Positions 18,913 to 27,985 are shown, counted from the first letter of the stretch. The stretch is DNA of 64,000 bases from Parapedobacter pyrenivorans (GCF_014636865.1 NZ_BMER01000001.1:2344718-2408717), one strand, 5' to 3'. Notes: a model not told the origin generated them from the sequence alone. A program made the numbers and translations.

Positions 18913-19765
18913 GCGGTTGTCATATCGATTCAATTGGCGCAACCTACTGTATAGTGTAGCAGGGCTGGCGCTGTCTGCTGCACTGGTGTTGTTGATGGGC
19001 TTTATTGGCAAGAAAAGTGGCGAACAAGCTTGCTCAGCGGTCGAGGTTATTGTGCTCGGGGATGAATCATTCATCGAACAGAAAGACATCACCGCTATGT
19101 TGACGGAAAGCTATGGAGAGCTCGTAGGCCGTACCTTGGAAAGTATCCCTATCCATAAGATAGAACAAGATTTGCGTCAAATACCTTATGTGTTTTCTGC
19201 CATCGTTACCATAGATATGGATGGTCAGCTGATTATCCGTGTCAAACAGCGGGAAGCAGTAGTCCGGATCATAAACAAGGAAGGGGTCGATTTCTACATC
19301 GACCGGCAAGGGCATAAAATGCCAGTGTCGCTAAAGTATGTGCCGCGTGTGCCCGTCGTGAATGGATACATATCCGAACCCTATGACGGTACGCTCGATA
19401 GTACGAAAAGCCAGCTGATGAACGATATTTTTAAGACAGCTCAATTTGTCAGCGGCGACAGCGTGTGGAATAGTCAGGTGGTGCAGTTATATGTAAACGA
19501 ATATCAGGATATCGAATTGGTGCCCCGCGTGGGTACACAGCGGATCATATTGGGCAATGCCGACTCGCTGGAGCGTAAATTCGAAAAACTGCTGCTATTT
19601 TATCGCAAGATCGTTCCCAGAACGGGCATTAATGCCTACAAGACTGTAAACTTGAAATTTGCCGGGCAAATCGTATGCGAAAGGGATGAGCGCTTTAAAC
19701 TGGAGGATATCATGATACCGGATTCAACTTATAATAGTATAACAAACAGCATCAATACACAATAG
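18905..19765 (+). CDS. ftsQ: Division protein FtsQ
   Basis: Bitopic divisome protein that scaffolds FtsL/FtsB and FtsWI. Seen: 286 residues, one membrane segment (about 13-33, LLYSVAGLALSAALVLLMGFI), followed by a POTRA-like periplasmic part (about 44-115, VEVIVLGDESFIEQKDITAML...ESIPIHKIEQDLRQIPYVFSAIVTI) and a beta domain. The pattern of a short cytoplasmic N-terminus and POTRA fits FtsQ/DivIB. Sequence similarity among distant FtsQ proteins is weak, so the call leans on gene order and topology. Start ATG at 18905 sits inside the murC 3' end. Confidence 0.9.
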   Translation: MFKRLSYRFNWRNLLYSVAGLALSAALVLLMGFIGKKSGEQACSAVEVIVLGDESFIEQKDITAMLTESYGELVGRTLESIPIHKIEQDLRQIPYVFSAIVTIDMDGQLIIRVKQREAVVRIINKEGVDFYIDRQGHKMPVSLKYVPRVPVVNGYISEPYDGTLDSTKSQLMNDIFKTAQFVSGDSVWNSQVVQLYVNEYQDIELVPRVGTQRIILGNADSLERKFEKLLLFYRKIVPRTGINAYKTVNLKFAGQIVCERDERFKLEDIMIPDSTYNSITNSINTQ

Positions 19766-19767
19766 TT

Positions 19768-21111
19768 ATGAAAACAAAAGCAACAACCGAAAAGGACTCG
19801 CCAATCGTTGTGGGGCTTGATATTGGTACGACGAAGATATGCGTTACCGTAGGCCGGCGTAATGGTGCCAAAATCGAGATCTTAGGAGTCGGTAAAGCGG
19901 AATCGTCTGGTGTTAGCAGGGGAGTGGTGGCTAATATCCAAAAGACGGTAAATAGCATTGCCCAGGCTGTGGAAGAAGCCGCAGGCCAATCCAATGTGGA
20001 TATCAAGGTGGTGAATGTGGGCATAGCCGGCCAACATATCAAAAGCATCCAGCATCGGGGCATTTTGACACGCAAGGATGACAATGAAATCAGCCGTATA
20101 GATATCGAGCGGCTTATCGAAGACATGTATAAATTGGTGCTTCCCCCGGGAGAGGAAATCATTCATGTCCTTCCACAGGAATTTACAATCGATAACGAAC
20201 CGGGAATAAAGGATCCCATCGGAATGGCCGGTCGGCGGATGGAGGCTAACTTCCACATTATCTCGGGGCATGTGAGCGCGGTAAAGAACATCAAAAAGTG
20301 TATCGACAATGCATCTTTAGAGGTGCAAGACCTTATCCTCGAACCATTGGCTTCTTCCGAAGCGGTGCTGGACGAAGCCGACAAGGATGCCGGGGTGGTA
20401 CTGGTGGATATCGGCGGCGGGACAACTGATGTGGCGATATTCCACGAGGGCATTATCCGGCATACGGCCGTGATTCCGCTGGGGGGCAATATCGTTACGG
20501 AGGACATCAAGCAAGGATGCTCCGTGTTGCGCAATCAAGCGGAATTGCTAAAGATTCGTTTTGGTTCGGCGCTTGCGGATGAAAACAAGGAAAACGAGGT
20601 CATCTGCGTGCCCGGTTTGAGGGGGCGCGACGCAAAGGAGATTTCGGTCAAAAATCTCGCATACATCATCCAAGCGAGGATGGAGGAGATCATCGAGCAT
20701 GTCTATTACGAAATCAAATCTTCCGGTTACGAAAACAAGCTTATCGGGGGTATTGTGATCACTGGGGGAGGCGCGCAGTTGAAACATTTAGTCCAATTGG
20801 TCGAATACATTACCGGCATCGATTGTCGCGTAGGATTTCCCAACGAACACCTGGCTAAAAATGAGGTGCTACCCAAGAGTATCTACGACGAATTGAAAAG
20901 CCCATTGTATGCCACCGGTATAGGCCTGCTGATTAAAGGGATCCAGGCAGAGGAAGAACAGGAGGTCATCGAAGTGAAAAAGGGAGAGAAGGTTTCTGTA
21001 AAACAGCTCACGGAACAAGGGTATAAGGAAAAAGGGCTTTTCAAATGGTTCAAGGATATCATTAAGGATGGCAATGAAATCGATGACGAATCCTATTTGG
21101 GAAAGAAATAG
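19768..21111 (+). CDS. ftsA: Division protein FtsA
   Basis: Actin-like ATPase that tethers FtsZ filaments to the membrane. Seen: 447 residues; phosphate-1 motif VGLDIGTTKICVTVG, the 1C domain (GIAGQHIKSIQHRG), phosphate-2 VLVDIGGGTTDVAIF, adenosine motif GGIVITGGGAQLKHLV, and a C-terminal amphipathic stretch GLFKWFKDIIKD (about 427-438) that fits the membrane-targeting helix. Between it and ftsZ is a 139-bp gap with DnaA-box-like sequences. Confidence 0.96.
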   Translation: MKTKATTEKDSPIVVGLDIGTTKICVTVGRRNGAKIEILGVGKAESSGVSRGVVANIQKTVNSIAQAVEEAAGQSNVDIKVVNVGIAGQHIKSIQHRGILTRKDDNEISRIDIERLIEDMYKLVLPPGEEIIHVLPQEFTIDNEPGIKDPIGMAGRRMEANFHIISGHVSAVKNIKKCIDNASLEVQDLILEPLASSEAVLDEADKDAGVVLVDIGGGTTDVAIFHEGIIRHTAVIPLGGNIVTEDIKQGCSVLRNQAELLKIRFGSALADENKENEVICVPGLRGRDAKEISVKNLAYIIQARMEEIIEHVYYEIKSSGYENKLIGGIVITGGGAQLKHLVQLVEYITGIDCRVGFPNEHLAKNEVLPKSIYDELKSPLYATGIGLLIKGIQAEEEQEVIEVKKGEKVSVKQLTEQGYKEKGLFKWFKDIIKDGNEIDDESYLGKK

Positions 21112-21119
21112 TTTTCAAC

Positions 21120-21129
21120 AACAGCTGTT
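21120..21129. promoter_or_regulatory. 10-bp palindrome after ftsA
   Basis: AACAGCTGTT is a perfect palindrome nine bases after the ftsA stop, followed directly by four T residues and the DnaA-box-like cluster. It could form only a tiny stem, so a weak attenuator or a protein-binding site are both possible. Confidence 0.35.
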
Positions 21130-21158
21130 TTTTCCACATTATCAACAGTTGTGGAAAA
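21130..21158. promoter_or_regulatory. DnaA-box-like cluster upstream of ftsZ
   Basis: Three 9-mers in 29 bp: TTTTCCACA (21130-21138, exact match to the relaxed consensus TTWTNCACA), immediately adjacent TTATCAACA (21139-21147, one mismatch), and TGTGGAAAA (21150-21158, an exact box on the other strand). The outer two also form an inverted repeat. The cluster lies about 93-121 bases before the ftsZ ATG. Binding is inferred from motif only; single TTTTCCACA 9-mers also occur elsewhere in the window. Confidence 0.45.
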
Positions 21159-21250
21159 CTATTGTGCAAAAAGTGCTATTATTACGCTACGGTTATAGAG
21201 TCGGAGCGAGTTTTGTATCACGCTCTGTTGGAGCAAAATACGATTGAGAT

Positions 21251-22948
21251 ATGTCTTTTAAGTTTGAAATGTTAAAGGAACAATCGGCAATTATCAAGGT
21301 AATTGGCGTGGGTGGTGGCGGCGGAAACGCAGTCAACCACATGTACAAGCAAGGGATTAGCGGTGTGGATTTCATCGTTTGCAACACGGATGCACAGGCG
21401 CTTGAATTGAGTTCAATACCCAATAAAGTGCAGTTGGGCGCAAGTCTTACCGAAGGGATGGGAGCCGGGGCTGACCCCAGCGTGGGTGAAAATTCGGCCA
21501 TCGAGAGTATCGAGGATATCAAACGCATGTTGGGATCCAATACCAAGATGTTGTTTATCACGGCTGGAATGGGCGGCGGTACGGGTACAGGTGCTAGTCC
21601 GGTGCTAGCCAAGGCGGCCAAGGAGATGGGTATCCTTACGGTTGCCATTATTACAACCCCTTTTGCATTTGAAGGCAAAAGGCGTCGTTCGCAGGCCGAA
21701 GATGGATTGAGCGAATTGAAAAAGTACGTCGATTCGTATTTGGTCATCTCAAACGACCGGCTGCGCGACATCTTTGGGAACCTCACGATGACCGCTGCTT
21801 TCGCAAAGGCAGATGACATCCTCACCACTGCGGCAAAAGGTATCGCCGAGATTATCACCATACCGGGTTATGTAAACGTCGACTTCAAAGATGTGCGCAC
21901 GGTCATGAATGACAGTGGGGTGGCCATCATGGGGAGTGCGGTGGCCGAAGGCGAAGATCGTGCCTTACGTGCCGTCGAAGGCGCACTTGCCTCGCCGTTG
22001 CTCAAGGACAATGAGATCGAAGGTGCCCGGTTTATTTTGCTCAATATCACTTCCGGAAAGCAAGAAGTAACCATGGACGAGGTGACAATCGTCACCGATT
22101 ATATTCAGGATAAAGCCGGACTGTCAGCCGATTTGATTTGGGGCAATTGTATCAGTGAATCGTTTGAGAATGAATTATCCGTAACCATCATTGCTACGGG
22201 ATTCCAGACATCTGAAGAGCGGATAAAAGAAAGAGAAAATGAACGGATTGAAATCCCGCTTACACCCGAGGAGCCCAAGGCACCTTATGTGAAACCCATC
22301 AATCAGTTTGTGCAAAAAGCTGCAGGTGCTCCCGATACACAATCGGTAGTCGGGTCCGTTGACAATCGGGATGCCGTGCGTCCTGCTGCTCAACAGGCCG
22401 ATTTGTTCAGTACATCCTCATCCCGGCCTCAGTTGCGGAATAATACGCCTGATAAAGACGGCATCATCCGCCATACGTTGGCTCCTGACAATGCACAGCC
22501 CAACGAAGAACCGGCAGATACCAGCGATGGGTATGAGGTAAAGACCACGCCGTCGGCGTTCCATTTTGAAATGCCGCCTGCTGCACCGGAGGAGGCACCT
22601 AGCGAACAGGCTTCGGCACATGGACGCGATACCTACGCAGAGCAGCCCTCGAAAGCCGTAGATCCGGTATATGGCGCCGATGAACACAAGACGCCGGAGT
22701 ACGTGGAAACCGAGTTATTGAAGACGAAAGAACGTATACTTCGCCTTAAGGAGCTGAGCATGAAACTAAAGTCGGCAAACGGCCTTCAGGAACTGGAAAC
22801 CGAACCGGCGTACAGGCGGAAGCAAATGGCGTTGGATGATGTGCCCCATTCATCGGAGTCGCAGGTGTCGAGGTTTACCTTATCCACGGAGGAAGGCATT
22901 ACTGAAATCAGGCCAAACAATTCATTTTTGCATGATAATGTAGATTAG
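21251..22948 (+). CDS. ftsZ: Tubulin-like division protein FtsZ
   Basis: GTPase that assembles the Z-ring. Seen: 565 residues. GTPase domain (about 12-320) with GVGGGGGNAVNHM, the tubulin signature GMGGGTGTGASPV, and the synergy loop NVDFKDVRTVM. A long, low-complexity linker rich in Pro, Glu and Ala (about 335-500) and a predicted helix KTKERILRLKELSMKLKS follow. The C-terminal tail is RPNNSFLHDNVD rather than the DIPAFLR-type peptide of E. coli and many others; tails like this are expected in Sphingobacteria. E. coli FtsZ has 383 residues, so this protein is unusually long. The last gene of the dcw cluster, ahead of a terminator. Confidence 0.97.
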   Translation: MSFKFEMLKEQSAIIKVIGVGGGGGNAVNHMYKQGISGVDFIVCNTDAQALELSSIPNKVQLGASLTEGMGAGADPSVGENSAIESIEDIKRMLGSNTKMLFITAGMGGGTGTGASPVLAKAAKEMGILTVAIITTPFAFEGKRRRSQAEDGLSELKKYVDSYLVISNDRLRDIFGNLTMTAAFAKADDILTTAAKGIAEIITIPGYVNVDFKDVRTVMNDSGVAIMGSAVAEGEDRALRAVEGALASPLLKDNEIEGARFILLNITSGKQEVTMDEVTIVTDYIQDKAGLSADLIWGNCISESFENELSVTIIATGFQTSEERIKERENERIEIPLTPEEPKAPYVKPINQFVQKAAGAPDTQSVVGSVDNRDAVRPAAQQADLFSTSSSRPQLRNNTPDKDGIIRHTLAPDNAQPNEEPADTSDGYEVKTTPSAFHFEMPPAAPEEAPSEQASAHGRDTYAEQPSKAVDPVYGADEHKTPEYVETELLKTKERILRLKELSMKLKSANGLQELETEPAYRRKQMALDDVPHSSESQVSRFTLSTEEGITEIRPNNSFLHDNVD

Positions 22949-22979
22949 TGTATTTCCGTCTACCTAATTTAACAATAAG

Positions 22980-23026
22980 AACTGTTTGGCAAGGGATCGG
23001 TGGTATCCTGATCCAAGCAGTTTTTT
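22980..23026 (+). terminator. Rho-independent terminator after ftsZ
   Basis: Imperfect hairpin with outer arms AACTG (22980-22984) and CAGTT (23018-23022), inner pairs TTGG/CCAA and GGATC/GATCC, then T6 (23021-23026). It begins 32 bases after the ftsZ stop and should end the dcw transcript. Confidence 0.7.
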
Positions 23027-23102
23027 GTTTAGTAAACAGCTATAAAATGTAAACTTTGTGTAAACAATAGGTGCCGATGGTAGCAGTAACGGCCGCTGTG
23101 TG

Positions 23103-23133
23103 TTGGTAGCATTTGATTTAAAGTTTATCTTTG
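23103..23133 (+). promoter_or_regulatory. Promoter of the alpha-oxoamine synthase gene
   Basis: -33-like GTTG (TTG at 23103-23105), a 20-bp spacer, then TATCTTTG (23126-23133), an exact TAnnTTTG. It lies 37 bases before the proposed TTG start at 23171. Confidence 0.7.
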
Positions 23134-23170
23134 CAACAATTTTTGTACAAACTAATATTTCGAAAAGATA

Positions 23171-24415
23171 TTGGACTTATTTGATAAAATCGCAAAAAAT
23201 CTTGGACCGATAGGTCAGCATTACGAGTGGTCGCACGGCTATTTTTCTTTTCCAAAATTGGAAGGTGAAATCGCGCCACGTATGCTATTCAATGGGAAGG
23301 AACATTTAGTCTGGAGCCTCAATAACTATTTGGGCCTCGCCAATCACCCAGAAGTGAGAGCGGTGGATGCCCAAGCGGCCGCCGAGTTTGGCATGGCTTA
23401 TCCCATGGGGGCGCGGATGATGTCCGGAAATAGTGTGCATCATGAAGAAATTGAGCAGGACCTCGCCGCTTTTGTAGGCAAAGATGATGCCTTTCTGCTC
23501 AATTACGGTTACCAAGGGATGGTGTCTATCATCGATGCCTTGGTAGATCGCAACGATGTCGTGGTTTACGACGCGGAGTCGCACGCGTGTATTGTAGACG
23601 GCGTGCGATTGCATATGGGAAAGCGATTTGTTTATCAACATAATGATATCGAAAGTTGTAAAAAGCAACTGAGCAGAGCGGCCAAATTAGCCCGTATCAG
23701 TGGCGGTTCGATATTACTGATTACCGAGGGGGTGTTCGGCATGTCCGGAATCCAGGGACAACTGAGGGAGATTGCGGCATTGAAAAAGCAATATGGTTTC
23801 AGGATGCTGGTCGATGATGCACATGGCTTCGGTACCATGGGGCCTACCGGGGCGGGTACGCACGAGGCGCAAGATTGCATCGCTGATGTCGATATTTACT
23901 TTGGAACATTCGCTAAATCGATGGCTGGGATAGGTGCATTTGTTGCTTCAACCAAGGAGATGATTACCTATTTGCGTTATAATATGCGTTCGCAGACGTT
24001 TGCCAAATCCCTGCCCATGCCCATGGTATTGGGATTGAAAAAGCGTTTTGAACTGCTCCGAAATAGTCCTGAACTTCGGGAACGGTTGTGGAACATCGCG
24101 AGGACGCTACAGTATGGGTTGAGGGCACGTGGATTTGATATCGGATCGACCAATACCATGGTAACTCCCGTATTCCTTAAGGGTGATTTAAATGAGGCTA
24201 CGGCACTGACCCGCGATCTTCGGGAAACACATGGCATATTCTGTTCCATCGTGGTATATCCCGTCATTCCGAAAGGGCTGATTGAATTGCGGCTAATCCC
24301 CACCGCGGTACATACTGAAGAAGACGTGGAATATACGCTGGATGCATTCACCGTAATCAGTGAAAAGCTGCAGGCGGGCGCATATAAGCAGGCGGTTTCT
24401 TTACAATCGGAGTAA
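23171..24415 (+). CDS. Alpha-oxoamine synthase family PLP enzyme, serine palmitoyltransferase-like
   Basis: PLP-dependent enzyme of the fold that includes serine palmitoyltransferase, 8-amino-7-oxononanoate synthase and 2-amino-3-ketobutyrate CoA ligase. Seen: 414 residues; SLNNYLGLANHPEV, GARMMSGNSVHHEEIEQDLAAF, the cofactor-binding LVDDAHGFGTMGPTGAG, and the Schiff-base lysine in TFAKSMAGIGAF. Bacteroidota make sphingolipids, and this form resembles their SPT-like proteins, but substrate is not settled by sequence. Start: no ATG fits; the in-frame TTG at 23171, after an in-frame stop at 23153, gives LDLFDKIAKNLGPI. It has its own promoter. Confidence 0.85.
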   Translation: MDLFDKIAKNLGPIGQHYEWSHGYFSFPKLEGEIAPRMLFNGKEHLVWSLNNYLGLANHPEVRAVDAQAAAEFGMAYPMGARMMSGNSVHHEEIEQDLAAFVGKDDAFLLNYGYQGMVSIIDALVDRNDVVVYDAESHACIVDGVRLHMGKRFVYQHNDIESCKKQLSRAAKLARISGGSILLITEGVFGMSGIQGQLREIAALKKQYGFRMLVDDAHGFGTMGPTGAGTHEAQDCIADVDIYFGTFAKSMAGIGAFVASTKEMITYLRYNMRSQTFAKSLPMPMVLGLKKRFELLRNSPELRERLWNIARTLQYGLRARGFDIGSTNTMVTPVFLKGDLNEATALTRDLRETHGIFCSIVVYPVIPKGLIELRLIPTAVHTEEDVEYTLDAFTVISEKLQAGAYKQAVSLQSE

Positions 24416-24700
24416 TTAGCGCGATTTTTATATCCAAAGGGCAAAAAAAAAGCAACCGCCAGCACATCAAAGGTGTAGGAATTTAGGCGGGTTGGTTTCT
24501 GATTATAGCACTGATTACTAGGTGAGTACGTTTCGAATGTAAGTGGTGACTGTTTGAGCTCGCAGTCAAATGTGGAAAAAAAAGCGCGTTTATAGCCTGT
24601 TTTGGGTGTTTTAAAGTTTTTTTTTCCGAAAAAAGATTCTACTTTTAACCCACTGTAGATTATTAACTTAATTAAATTAAAAACTAAAAGAGTATTTATT

Positions 24701-24886
24701 ATGGCAAGTATTCAAAAATTTAATGAGCTTAAGAGCTTGATCGAAGGATTAGATGGTGATGCGGACAAATTCTTCAATAAGGGTAACAATGCGGCCGGAA
24801 CACGCGTAAGAAAAGGTCTGCAAGACGTTAAGAACTTGGCTCAAGCAATCCGCTTGGAGATACAAGAATCGAAAAATGCAAAATAG
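24701..24886 (+). CDS. Histone H1-like protein (Hc1 type)
   Basis: A small basic protein, 61 residues, of the Hc1/histone H1-like family found in many Bacteroidota. Seen: MASIQKFNELKSLIEGL start and the conserved core FFNKGNNAAGTRVRKGLQDVKNLAQAIR with many Lys and Arg. Family knowledge: likely DNA-associated, possibly compacting the nucleoid; role in this clade is poorly known. Upstream is a long AT-rich leader with a TACTTTTA (-7 like) at 24640-24647. It is followed by a strong terminator, so it is probably a single-gene, highly expressed unit. Confidence 0.9.
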   Translation: MASIQKFNELKSLIEGLDGDADKFFNKGNNAAGTRVRKGLQDVKNLAQAIRLEIQESKNAK

Positions 24887-24920
24887 GCATACTGATTGAC
24901 AGAAAAGTCAAACAGCTGTG

Positions 24921-24950
24921 AAGCCCTGAGGAGTTCAGGGCTTTTTTTTT
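24921..24950 (+). terminator. Terminator after the histone H1-like gene
   Basis: Perfect 9-bp stem AAGCCCTGA (24921-24929) with TCAGGGCTT (24935-24943), a 5-nt loop and T9 (24942-24950). A textbook intrinsic terminator, 35 bases after the stop codon. Confidence 0.92.
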
Positions 24951-24992
24951 GCCGGTAAATTACTTAACTTGGGGTCCCAATTAGTTAATGCC

Positions 24993-25928
24993 GTGACGAA
25001 TTATGGTAAAGTGTTATTGCTCTATATGGCGTGCTTACCCGCGGTGGCGGTAGCCCAACAGCAACCGCACTATACCATGTACATGGCCAATAACTTTGTG
25101 CTTAACCCCGCGCTGGCGGGAATCGAACCTTACATTGACCTAAAGCTTGCGGCACGTTCACAGTGGACAGGTATTACCGATGCACCCAAGACGTTATATG
25201 CTACCTTAAATTCCCCTGTGAATAGGAGAGATGGACGAAAAAGCAGGGTCGGGATCGGTGGTAAGGTTTTCGTGGATCAGACTGGGCCGATTTTGATGTC
25301 GTCGGCTGAGTTGAACGGTGCCTATCACCTGCCACTGAATGACACCTATCGCCTGGCATTCGGGGTGGGGGCTGGTATGAATTATCATCGCCTTGATCTG
25401 AACAAGGTTCAGCTAAGGGATCCGAACGATCCCATCTACGCCAGGAATGATTTTACACGTGTGACACCGACCGTAAGCGCCGGGTTGTGGTTTTATGCAG
25501 ATGCGGTATATGTGGGTGCATCGGCTCAGAACCTGCTGGAAAGTAATCGCGGCTTTCCGGCGGATGGCGAACTGGCGATGACGCTGCAACGGCATTATTT
25601 TGCGACCGCTGGTTATCGGTTCAGATTCGGTGATTTTTATCTTACGCCATCGGCGATGCTCAAATTCGTACATCCGGCACCCGTGGCTTTCGACATTAAC
25701 CTGAAGGGGCAGGTTTCCGACACGTTTTGGACAGGTTTTACTTGGCGGCATCGCGACGGTGTAGCCGCAATGGCGGGCTTTTTCATTAGTCCGACCCTCA
25801 ATGTAGCATATGCTTATGATTTCATCAATTCCGATCTCCGTCGGCATTCATTGGGCTCGCACGAAATCATACTCGGTATCAACCTCAATAACGAAAAGGG
25901 GCCGAAATGCCCAACCATTATATGGTAG
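24993..25928 (+). CDS. PorP/SprF-type T9SS-associated outer membrane protein
   Basis: Predicted beta-barrel-like outer membrane protein of the PorP/SprF family, which assists type IX secretion or cell-surface anchoring. Seen: 311 residues from the GTG at 24993, a signal peptide (KVLLLYMACLPAVAVAQQ), the family mark HYTMYMANNFVLNPALAGIEPYIDLKLAARSQWTG, and repeated amphipathic strands to the end. An in-frame TTG at 24969 would add eight residues; GTG gives a better signal peptide, and TAACTTGG around 24966-24973 could serve as -7 box. The downstream protein ends in a type B sorting tail, the kind of cargo SprF proteins are linked to. Confidence 0.85.
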   Translation: MTNYGKVLLLYMACLPAVAVAQQQPHYTMYMANNFVLNPALAGIEPYIDLKLAARSQWTGITDAPKTLYATLNSPVNRRDGRKSRVGIGGKVFVDQTGPILMSSAELNGAYHLPLNDTYRLAFGVGAGMNYHRLDLNKVQLRDPNDPIYARNDFTRVTPTVSAGLWFYADAVYVGASAQNLLESNRGFPADGELAMTLQRHYFATAGYRFRFGDFYLTPSAMLKFVHPAPVAFDINLKGQVSDTFWTGFTWRHRDGVAAMAGFFISPTLNVAYAYDFINSDLRRHSLGSHEIILGINLNNEKGPKCPTIIW

Positions 25929-25969
25929 GCCGATAACAACATGGATAATGAAGACCAAGAATACGTTCA

Positions 25970-27985
25970 ATGACACGAGTGCGATACAAATTGTCGAATT
26001 ACCTTAGCTGGCTAGGTGCGCTGTCATTAGCTTTGCTGACAGTCGGTGATAGTCTGGCCCAATGCGGATCGTTAGGTGACCCGATTGTGAACATTACCTT
26101 TGGGCAGGACGAAGCGGATTTTGGTGAAGGAACTACTACCTACAGGCCTGTTTTGCCCGGACAGAGCCCGCAGGGAGAGGGATGGTATACACTCGTCACC
26201 AACGTTAATTTGGCGCTCGCCTCTTGGCATAATCTGCGAGACCATACTGGTGATACTGGCGGTATGATGGTTGTTTTCAATGCCGACGATTATCCGGGCG
26301 AATTTTATCGCATCCGGGTGTCAGGATTGTGTCAAAACACGCGTTTCCGTTTTAGTGCGTGGATCGCAAACGCTAATCGTGCAGAAGAATGCGGGGGAAA
26401 TCCCATACCTCCGAATGTACGTTTCGTAATTGAAGATTTGGATGGGAATTTGGTAAGCGATCCCTATTCCACGGGCAATATATACGCTACTACGTCACCT
26501 CAATGGCGGGAATACGGTTTTGAATTCGATACCGGCAATCAGACGGAGTTCGATCTGGTGCTCATTAACGACAATCCCGGCGGCTGCGGCAACGACCTTG
26601 CCATCGACGACATCCAGTTCAGACCCTGCGGTCCGCTGATTACCTTGGCGATGGATGAGGCGTTGAAGCAGGCGGATACCTTGTTTTTTTGTGACGGCGC
26701 CACGGCGCCCATTTTGCTCAGCGGCAGCATCGTTGATGATGATAGCTATGCGGCGGGTGCGGCATACCAATGGCAGATCAGCCAAAACGGGCAATCCGGG
26801 TGGGTGGATATACGGGGTGAACAGGAGAATGAACTAGCCATTTCGACACCCGTCCATAATCAATGGTACCGGCTTACCGCAGCAGCAACTGCCGACAATC
26901 TTGACAGTTTGCTTTGCCGGATTTCGTCCGCCCCGATACGCATCGCCCGAATTGCGCCACAGGTGAATAACCCTGATATTCAAGAAACGGGGCCGATTTG
27001 CGATGACGGTTCCAAATCCTTAAATCCGCTCGAATACACCGGGGCAGGCGTTGGTCCAATCACTTACCAATGGCTGCTCGATGAGGGCGATGGCAATGTG
27101 CCGAGAGAAATACCGGGAGCCACATCAGGTAATTATGAATTTCAAGCCAACGGGATGGTGGGTATTGCCCGGTTGCAACGGCAGGCTATCAATGTGTGCG
27201 GCGACCGATTCGTCACCCATACTTTTGCCGTTGAGGTGGTGGAGACCGTTCATACCAGGTTTGCATTACCCCAACAAGCCGTCTGTGCCGATGACCAACC
27301 CCTACTGCTTTCCGGAGGGGTTATTGACAACGGCGATGCCGGTATGCAAGGCGTCTACAGCGGAAACGGGGTTTCAAATGGCTACTTTTATCCCGATATG
27401 GCCGGGATAGGTTCGCATATGATTACTTTTTCGCCCCCATCCGGCACATTATGCTTTGAATCATCACAGGCGATCATTACGGTATATGATACGATATACC
27501 TGGAGCAGATGCTGCCCATGGTCATGCTGCCGGGCCAAAGCGTTACGTTGCGCCCGCAAACCAATGCCTCCCAATTCAGTTGGAGCAATCAACCAGGTCT
27601 TGATAGTTACAGCAGCCAGTATACCATCGCATCACCGGATGAAACCACAACGTATACGCTTACCGCAAGTAATGCAGCGGGATGTGAAAAGCCAGTCTCC
27701 GTAACCGTTACCGTGCTTCAAAACCTCGTTGTGCCCAATAGTTTTACACCCAACGGCGATGGCGTCAATGATGTCTGGGAGATCGACGGTCTGGAGGAAT
27801 ATCCCAATAACTTTATACAGGTATTCAATCGATGGGGCACATTGGTGTTCTCGGCCAAAGGATATTCGGCGCCATGGGATGGACAGTTCAATGGCACACA
27901 ATTGCCGGTCGGGACCTACTATTATACGCTGTCATCCGATATATTGATGCAGCCGCTTTCCGGATCGGTATCCATTTTAAGATAG
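25970..27985 (+). CDS. Secreted multi-domain protein with type B T9SS sorting domain (gliding-motility-associated C-terminal, CHU_C)
   Basis: Exported by T9SS. Seen: 671 residues. A signal peptide (about 1-30, ending LAQC). A jelly-roll-like domain (about 35-220) with FRFSAWIANANRAEECGG and NDLAIDDIQFRPCGP, similar to carbohydrate- or adhesion-type domains. Two Ig/PKD-like parts (about 255-420) with YQWQIS and YQWLLDEGDGN. A C-terminal tail (about 585-671) with VPNSFTPNGDGVNDVWEI, VFNRWGTLVFSAKGY, PWDGQFNG and LPVGTYYYTL, diagnostic of the type B CTD. Its likely function is as an adhesin or glycan-binding surface protein. It sits 41 bases after its PorP/SprF neighbour, probably one operon. 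Confidence 0.9.
   Translation: MTRVRYKLSNYLSWLGALSLALLTVGDSLAQCGSLGDPIVNITFGQDEADFGEGTTTYRPVLPGQSPQGEGWYTLVTNVNLALASWHNLRDHTGDTGGMMVVFNADDYPGEFYRIRVSGLCQNTRFRFSAWIANANRAEECGGNPIPPNVRFVIEDLDGNLVSDPYSTGNIYATTSPQWREYGFEFDTGNQTEFDLVLINDNPGGCGNDLAIDDIQFRPCGPLITLAMDEALKQADTLFFCDGATAPILLSGSIVDDDSYAAGAAYQWQISQNGQSGWVDIRGEQENELAISTPVHNQWYRLTAAATADNLDSLLCRISSAPIRIARIAPQVNNPDIQETGPICDDGSKSLNPLEYTGAGVGPITYQWLLDEGDGNVPREIPGATSGNYEFQANGMVGIARLQRQAINVCGDRFVTHTFAVEVVETVHTRFALPQQAVCADDQPLLLSGGVIDNGDAGMQGVYSGNGVSNGYFYPDMAGIGSHMITFSPPSGTLCFESSQAIITVYDTIYLEQMLPMVMLPGQSVTLRPQTNASQFSWSNQPGLDSYSSQYTIASPDETTTYTLTASNAAGCEKPVSVTVTVLQNLVVPNSFTPNGDGVNDVWEIDGLEEYPNNFIQVFNRWGTLVFSAKGYSAPWDGQFNGTQLPVGTYYYTLSSDILMQPLSGSVSILR

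Noticed and set aside
16613-24579. Further single TGTGGAAAA 9-mers (near 16613, 18387 and 24571) as DnaA sites
   Set aside because: They are isolated; two fall in coding sequence, and the 9-mer is common here, so only the cluster before ftsZ is reported.
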